NCBI GenBank assembly: GCA_937900965.1
Contig: CALCGJ010000082.1
Coordinates: 1-57,275, forward strand
Length of the DNA stretch: 57,275 nucleotides
Origin: an uncultured Bacteroidota bacterium
GTDB lineage: Bacteria > Bacteroidota > Bacteroidia > Bacteroidales > FEN-979
Direction: 5' to 3'
Both the position numbers and the translations under genes were made by a program. Below the pieces are notes generated by a model, which made no database searches, was not told the DNA's origin, and was given only the letters and a program-made list of their open reading frames with translations. This document shows, piece after piece, positions 53,600 to 57,275 of this stretch (positions are counted from its first letter, which is position 1; every line of letters starts with the position of its first letter).

Positions 53600-54060
53600 T
53601 ACATAAAGGTTTGGATCTCGGCAGCGTGTTCTTTCTCCTCTTCAATGATCTGGCGGATGAGTTGTTTGGCATCACTTTGGGTGCGTTTTTCCAACTCGGT
53701 GAAAAAGGTAACGCTGTCGTTCTCGAACTTGAGAGCGATTTCCAGAGCTTCCAGCGGGGTGCTTACAGTTTTTGCCAGTGCGGCACCGGCACCGGCCTTC
53801 CCGAAAATATGCTGGTCGGCCAGGTAGTTGATATAATCAGATACTTCATCTGAATTGAACTCAAAATTCTCAGCTTCAAATTTTTTTGCCAGTTTCTGGA
53901 AGATGGCAATATGGATCAACTCTTTATCGGCCAGGTCAAGGAGTAATCCTTTGATGTCGTTGTTTTGTTTAATGGCCTTGGCAGCTGCCGTGTAAAATTC
54001 ATTGCCGTTCTCTTCAATTCTGACTGCAATTTCGATAATCTCTTGACCGGAGTAATACAT
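53599..54060 (-). CDS. Ferritin-like/rubrerythrin-type di-iron protein
   Basis: A 153-residue four-helix protein with di-iron ligand pattern: IEENGNEFYTAAA, ADKELIHIAIFQKLA, ENDSVTFFTEL and IEEEKEHAAEIQTFM. It lacks the C-terminal rubredoxin of full rubrerythrins and resembles stand-alone erythrin/COG1633 proteins, which may reduce peroxide or protect from oxygen. It is transcribed on its own from a -7 box 18 bases upstream. Confidence 0.8.
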   Translation of the reverse strand: MYYSGQEIIEIAVRIEENGNEFYTAAAKAIKQNNDIKGLLLDLADKELIHIAIFQKLAKKFEAENFEFNSDEVSDYINYLADQHIFGKAGAGAALAKTVSTPLEALEIALKFENDSVTFFTELEKRTQSDAKQLIRQIIEEEKEHAAEIQTFM

Positions 54061-54077
54061 AGGTTGGTTCTTTCTTA

Positions 54078-54085
54078 CAAATGTA
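54078..54085 (-). promoter_or_regulatory. -7 box for the ferritin-like gene
   Basis: TACATTTG on the minus strand (TAnnTTTG), 18 bases upstream of the ATG at 54060. Confidence 0.5.
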
Positions 54086-54157
54086 ACAAATATTGATCTA
54101 TATAAAACCGTGTTGTGTAAAAATTCACATTCGGTACAACAAAAAATGAAAAACCAC

Positions 54158-54165
54158 TACATTTG
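54158..54165 (+). promoter_or_regulatory. -7 box for the secreted PKD-repeat gene
   Basis: TACATTTG (TAnnTTTG), 44 bases before the ATG at 54209, and divergent from the box at 54078-54085. Confidence 0.55.
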
Positions 54166-54208
54166 CACTTCATTTAAGAGAAACCAACTGTTTACAAAAA
54201 TTATTCCC

Positions 54209-56560
54209 ATGAAAAAAGTATTTCTGATTTTTGCATTATTTCTGAGTGTGATGATCACAATGTCACAGTCGGTTCAACGCTCCTATGTTGTCCTTGAGAT
54301 CGGAACCGGCACCTGGTGTACCTATTGTCCGGGAGCTGCTAATGGAGCACATGACCTGCTCGCAAATGGTCAACAGGTAGCCGTAATCGAAAACCACAAT
54401 GGCGATGCATTTACCAACAATGCATCCAACGCCAGGAACAGCTATTATGGAATCAGTGGCTATCCGACCGCCTTCTTTGATGGCACGGGATCGCTTGTTG
54501 GTGGAGCTGGCTGTCCTAATGGGAATGTTTACACCTCCTATCTTGGGCTCTACAATGCTGCCTATCCGGTACTTTCACCACTTACGATTGATATTTCCGG
54601 AACAAATACAGGAGACACATACAACATTACGTTGTCGATTCACAAGCTGAACACAATTTCAGCCTCAGACCTGAAAGTACATCTGGTCCTTACAGAAAGC
54701 AACATCGCAACAGCTCCCTGGCCCGGGGCAGGTTGTATGAATGAAGTTGATCATGTAATGCGGACCATGGTTCCTGATGAGAATGGAACACCCCTCAGCT
54801 TTGCAACGGGGGATTTTCAGTTTATCAATCTCACTTTTCAGAAAGAGAGCTCCTGGGTTGCCGGCGAATGTGAACTCGTTGCTTTTGTTCAGGCCAATGG
54901 GAGCAAGACAATCTACAACTGCATGAAGGTGGATCTGAATGCATTACCTCTTCCTATGTCAGTCGACTTCACCGGATCTCCTACTACCGGCTGTGCACCC
55001 GTCACAACAAACTTCTCCGGAATAGCCAGCGGCGCGACTAACTGGTTATGGAGTTTCCCAGGCGGAAATCCATCTTCGGCTACCACCCAGAACCCATCGG
55101 TGAATTACACTACTACCGGCGTCAACGATGTGACCCTAACTGCCTGGAATGCCACAACAGGCAGAGGTAACATAGAAATAAAAACGAATTTTATCGATGT
55201 CACCGCTGCACCCGTTGCGCCCGGGATACCACAGGGAAACGCAGGTATGTGCACCAATCCACCAAATATGACCTATAGCACTTCCGGCTCTGCTGGTGCC
55301 ACCAGCTACACATGGGAACTTACTCCGGCATCAGCAGGTGTGATCACTCCTGCATTTACATCCTGCACTGTTAACTTCGACGATGTCTGGACCGGAACAG
55401 CCCAGCTGAAGGTGAAAGCCACCAATAGCTGCGGAGACGGCCCCTGGTCGGCGCCGCTTTCGATTACCGTAAGTGAGCAACCAACAATACCAGCAACCCC
55501 CACAGGGACAGAGCAACTATGTATGAATGCTCCTAATACCGACTACACAACAACAGGAGGTATCCCGTCCACCTCCTATTCATGGGAGCTGCTTCCCTAT
55601 GAAGCCGGTGCCATCTATCCCAACGGATCAACCTGTACTGTTGACTGGGTAAATTCCTTCGTTGGAGCTACAACACTGCGTGTGAAAGCTTTAAACGGAA
55701 GTTGTGAAAGTGAGTGGTCAGGCTACCTGAACATCACCATCAATGAAGGCCCCACTGCTTTTACGGTAACTGGTGGTGGTGCCTATTGCGGACAAGGTGG
55801 AACCGGAAGTCCGGTCGGGCTCGATAATTCTGAGACTGGCGTAGACTACACTCTCTATCTTGACGGAACTCCCACCACAAACGTGGTGACCGGTACAGGC
55901 TCTGCCATCTCGTTCGGCGATCAGCTTACTGCTGGCGATTATACAGCAGTTGGTGTCAATGTTGCAGCAGGTTGTGACAACAACATGGACGGAGAGGCTA
56001 CCGTGACCATTGATCCGGAGCCTCCATACCAACCCGCCGGGCCAGAGGGTCCAGGCCTTGTTTTCACCGGTGCAACTCCAACTTCAGAATATATAACTGA
56101 AGGCGGGCTGTATGCTACTTCCTACGCATGGGAACTGACACCAGCCGCAGCCGGAATCGTTGAAGGAGCTTCGCCTGCCTGTACAGTTACCTGGGATCAG
56201 AGCTACAGCGGACCCGCTGAGATCAAAGTTCAGGGAGTTAACGCTTGCGGTGGAGGATCCTTCTCCATCTCATTTGAGGTAACGGTTGATGTCGGTGTTG
56301 GGATTAATGAACTTTCCGGAACCAACACTCTTCGCCTCTATCCAAACCCTGCGAAGAACACTGTAACTCTGATCTCCGATCAAAAGGGTTCAGCTGAAGT
56401 AACTTTCTACAATAGCTTTGGTATAAAGATGTTGCATGCAGGCAATGTCGTTCTTTCAGGATCTATGCAGTTGGACATTTCTAAGCTTCCTGCAGGAATC
56501 TACCTGGTGAGAGTGAAGAGCTCCGGTATGACAGAGAGCATGAAACTGATTGTAGAATAG
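54209..56560 (+). CDS. Secreted Omp28/PKD-repeat protein with type IX sorting domain
   Basis: A 783-residue exported protein. Signal peptide MKKVFLIFALFLSVMITMSQ sets the start (a frame from 54110 is longer but passes through the promoter). Next comes an Omp28-like thioredoxin-fold domain with EIGTGTWCTYCPGA, then a PKD domain from about residue 251 (VDFTGSPTTGCAPVTTNFSG), two PKD-like repeats at about 333-513 (each has SYTWELTP/SYSWELLP), a gap-like segment, another repeat from about 605 (SYAWELTPAAAGIVEG) and a T9SS type A sorting domain from about 698 (LRLYPNPAKNTVTLIS ... ESMKLIVE). Likely surface adhesion or binding; the substrate is unknown. It is a paralogue of the 7453-8913 gene in its N-terminal part. 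Confidence 0.85.
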   Translation: MKKVFLIFALFLSVMITMSQSVQRSYVVLEIGTGTWCTYCPGAANGAHDLLANGQQVAVIENHNGDAFTNNASNARNSYYGISGYPTAFFDGTGSLVGGAGCPNGNVYTSYLGLYNAAYPVLSPLTIDISGTNTGDTYNITLSIHKLNTISASDLKVHLVLTESNIATAPWPGAGCMNEVDHVMRTMVPDENGTPLSFATGDFQFINLTFQKESSWVAGECELVAFVQANGSKTIYNCMKVDLNALPLPMSVDFTGSPTTGCAPVTTNFSGIASGATNWLWSFPGGNPSSATTQNPSVNYTTTGVNDVTLTAWNATTGRGNIEIKTNFIDVTAAPVAPGIPQGNAGMCTNPPNMTYSTSGSAGATSYTWELTPASAGVITPAFTSCTVNFDDVWTGTAQLKVKATNSCGDGPWSAPLSITVSEQPTIPATPTGTEQLCMNAPNTDYTTTGGIPSTSYSWELLPYEAGAIYPNGSTCTVDWVNSFVGATTLRVKALNGSCESEWSGYLNITINEGPTAFTVTGGGAYCGQGGTGSPVGLDNSETGVDYTLYLDGTPTTNVVTGTGSAISFGDQLTAGDYTAVGVNVAAGCDNNMDGEATVTIDPEPPYQPAGPEGPGLVFTGATPTSEYITEGGLYATSYAWELTPAAAGIVEGASPACTVTWDQSYSGPAEIKVQGVNACGGGSFSISFEVTVDVGVGINELSGTNTLRLYPNPAKNTVTLISDQKGSAEVTFYNSFGIKMLHAGNVVLSGSMQLDISKLPAGIYLVRVKSSGMTESMKLIVE

Positions 56561-56605
56561 GAGAATCACAATGCATAATGTTTGGTGCGCGCTGATAAAG
56601 GAATA

Positions 56606-56696
56606 ACCACAGAGGGCACGGAGAAGACACCGAATTCACGGAGCAGCAGTGATTAGTTACCCGGTGTGCTCAGTGCCTTCTCTGTGTTCTCCGTGG
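56606..56696. repeat. Inverted pair of 9-bp word arrays (CACGGAGAA family)
   Basis: Left arm 56606-56641 (words such as CACAGAGGG, CACGGAGAA) and right arm 56660-56696 (AGTGCCTTC, TCTGTGTTC, TCCGTGGT) are imperfect reverse complements with about 18 unrelated bases between. They could form a long hairpin between the secreted protein gene and the last gene. Confidence 0.75.
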
Positions 56697-56722
56697 TAAA
56701 ATTTATTTTTCAGAAAAGAGTA

Positions 56723-57275
56723 ATGAAAAAAAAAGACCTCGAAAAATACTCCAGCGCCTTCACGCTCTCCGACATGGAGATCTTTATATTTCCGGAACTT
56801 CTCTATTCCCTGGTGCTTGCAAACATTCTCTCTCCCGAAATCTGGAAGTGGCGTGAGGACAAGTGGTTCCGGAAGATCGAAACTATGCCGCCTATCAAAC
56901 GGATCCAACGGGTGAAGCAGTACATCATGGAGCATTATAACTTCAACCTCGACCTGGAGACATGGGGGCTGACAGACAAAGAGACCGAGATCAACCGTTT
57001 TAGGGAATTTATAGATACTGATATCCTCAAGCAGTCCAATGCCCTGTTTGGTTATGAAGGAGACAAGTACTATTTCGACATTGATATCCGTCGTCATTTT
57101 GGTTTGGAAAAATTTGATACAGATGTAATTCCTTACTGGAAGACGGAGACAATAGAGGCGATGAATGCCTTTCGGTACAAACCCAGCCATCCTGAAGGAG
57201 CTGGGGAGTGTGTGTCGCTAGCCACACTCTATGCAGCTGCTCTTTTTATTGTGGCCCGGATTCCACTGGAACAAA
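56723..57275 (+). CDS. Unknown protein, N-terminal part, possible transglutaminase-like fold
   Basis: The frame stays open from ATG 56723 to the window end (184 codons), so this is a 5' fragment of a gene. The visible part begins MKKKDLEKYSSAFTLSDMEI, is rich in charged and aromatic residues, has no signal peptide, and its last stretch GAGECVSLATLYAAALFIVA with RIPLE resembles the Cys region of transglutaminase-like domains (a catalytic-type Cys followed by an Ala-rich helix). I do not recognise the full family, and this reading is tentative until the rest of the gene is seen. Confidence 0.6.
   Translation, partial: MKKKDLEKYSSAFTLSDMEIFIFPELLYSLVLANILSPEIWKWREDKWFRKIETMPPIKRIQRVKQYIMEHYNFNLDLETWGLTDKETEINRFREFIDTDILKQSNALFGYEGDKYYFDIDIRRHFGLEKFDTDVIPYWKTETIEAMNAFRYKPSHPEGAGECVSLATLYAAALFIVARIPLEQ

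Overview
This window most likely comes from an anaerobic, ferredoxin-rich Bacteroidetes (Bacteroidales/Marinilabiliales-like) chromosome. The evidence is a set of Bacteroidetes-type -7 promoter boxes (TAnnTTTG) about 20-50 nt upstream of starts, no Shine-Dalgarno sites, secreted proteins with type IX (Por) C-terminal sorting domains, an ExbB/ExbD/ExbD/TonB locus with an embedded PstS-like lipoprotein and TPR protein, and an atpBEFHAG cluster without atpDC. No rRNA, tRNA, prophage, IS transposase, CRISPR array or recognisable transcription factor was seen. No gap between genes exceeds 300 bp. The first and last genes run off the window.

Layout. 1-7.3 kb: O-antigen-ligase C-terminus, small outer-membrane barrel, diacylglycerol-kinase-like gene, ispG, a divergent two-gene 2-oxoacid:ferredoxin oxidoreductase (beta and gamma fused) and a glutaryl-CoA-dehydrogenase-type acyl-CoA dehydrogenase. 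7.4-13.2 kb: a secreted Omp28-like protein, a tolC-hlyD-tsaB operon and a lipoprotein. 13.3-18.4 kb: F-type ATP synthase genes atpB-E-F-H-A-G. 18.6-20.2 kb: ferritin, a DUF3109 protein and a four-helix-bundle (IVP/S23-like) gene lying between inverted 8-bp word arrays. 20.4-31 kb: an 11-subunit complex I, nuoABCDHIJKLMN, with no NuoEFG, then two small unknown genes. 31-37 kb: Ton energy-transduction operon. 37-44 kb: hdrCBA-flxDCBA, an NADH/ferredoxin/disulfide electron-bifurcation module. 44-50 kb: an MscS-type channel and a 1734-residue SLC12-like transporter fused to a P-loop ATPase and a winged-helix-like tail. 50-53.5 kb: aspartate 4-decarboxylase plus aspartate:alanine exchanger. 53.6-57.3 kb: ferritin-like protein, a large secreted PKD-repeat protein and a partial unknown gene.

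The genes fit one energy scheme (inference). Oxoacid oxidation reduces ferredoxin. Flx-Hdr exchanges electrons between NADH, ferredoxin and a disulfide. The NuoEFG-less complex I probably takes electrons from ferredoxin and pumps ions, AspT/AspD adds a decarboxylation-driven proton-motive force, the ATP synthase uses the gradient, and Ton spends it at the outer membrane.

The most unusual feature is scattered over the whole window. At least a dozen loci carry short tandem arrays of 7-, 8- or 9-bp words, each locus with its own word. They sit at gene ends and operon spacers, and in two cases lie in frame inside essential genes (ispG, tsaB). Two array pairs are arranged as inverted repeats, one around the four-helix-bundle gene. 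The second highlight is the SLC12-ATPase fusion.
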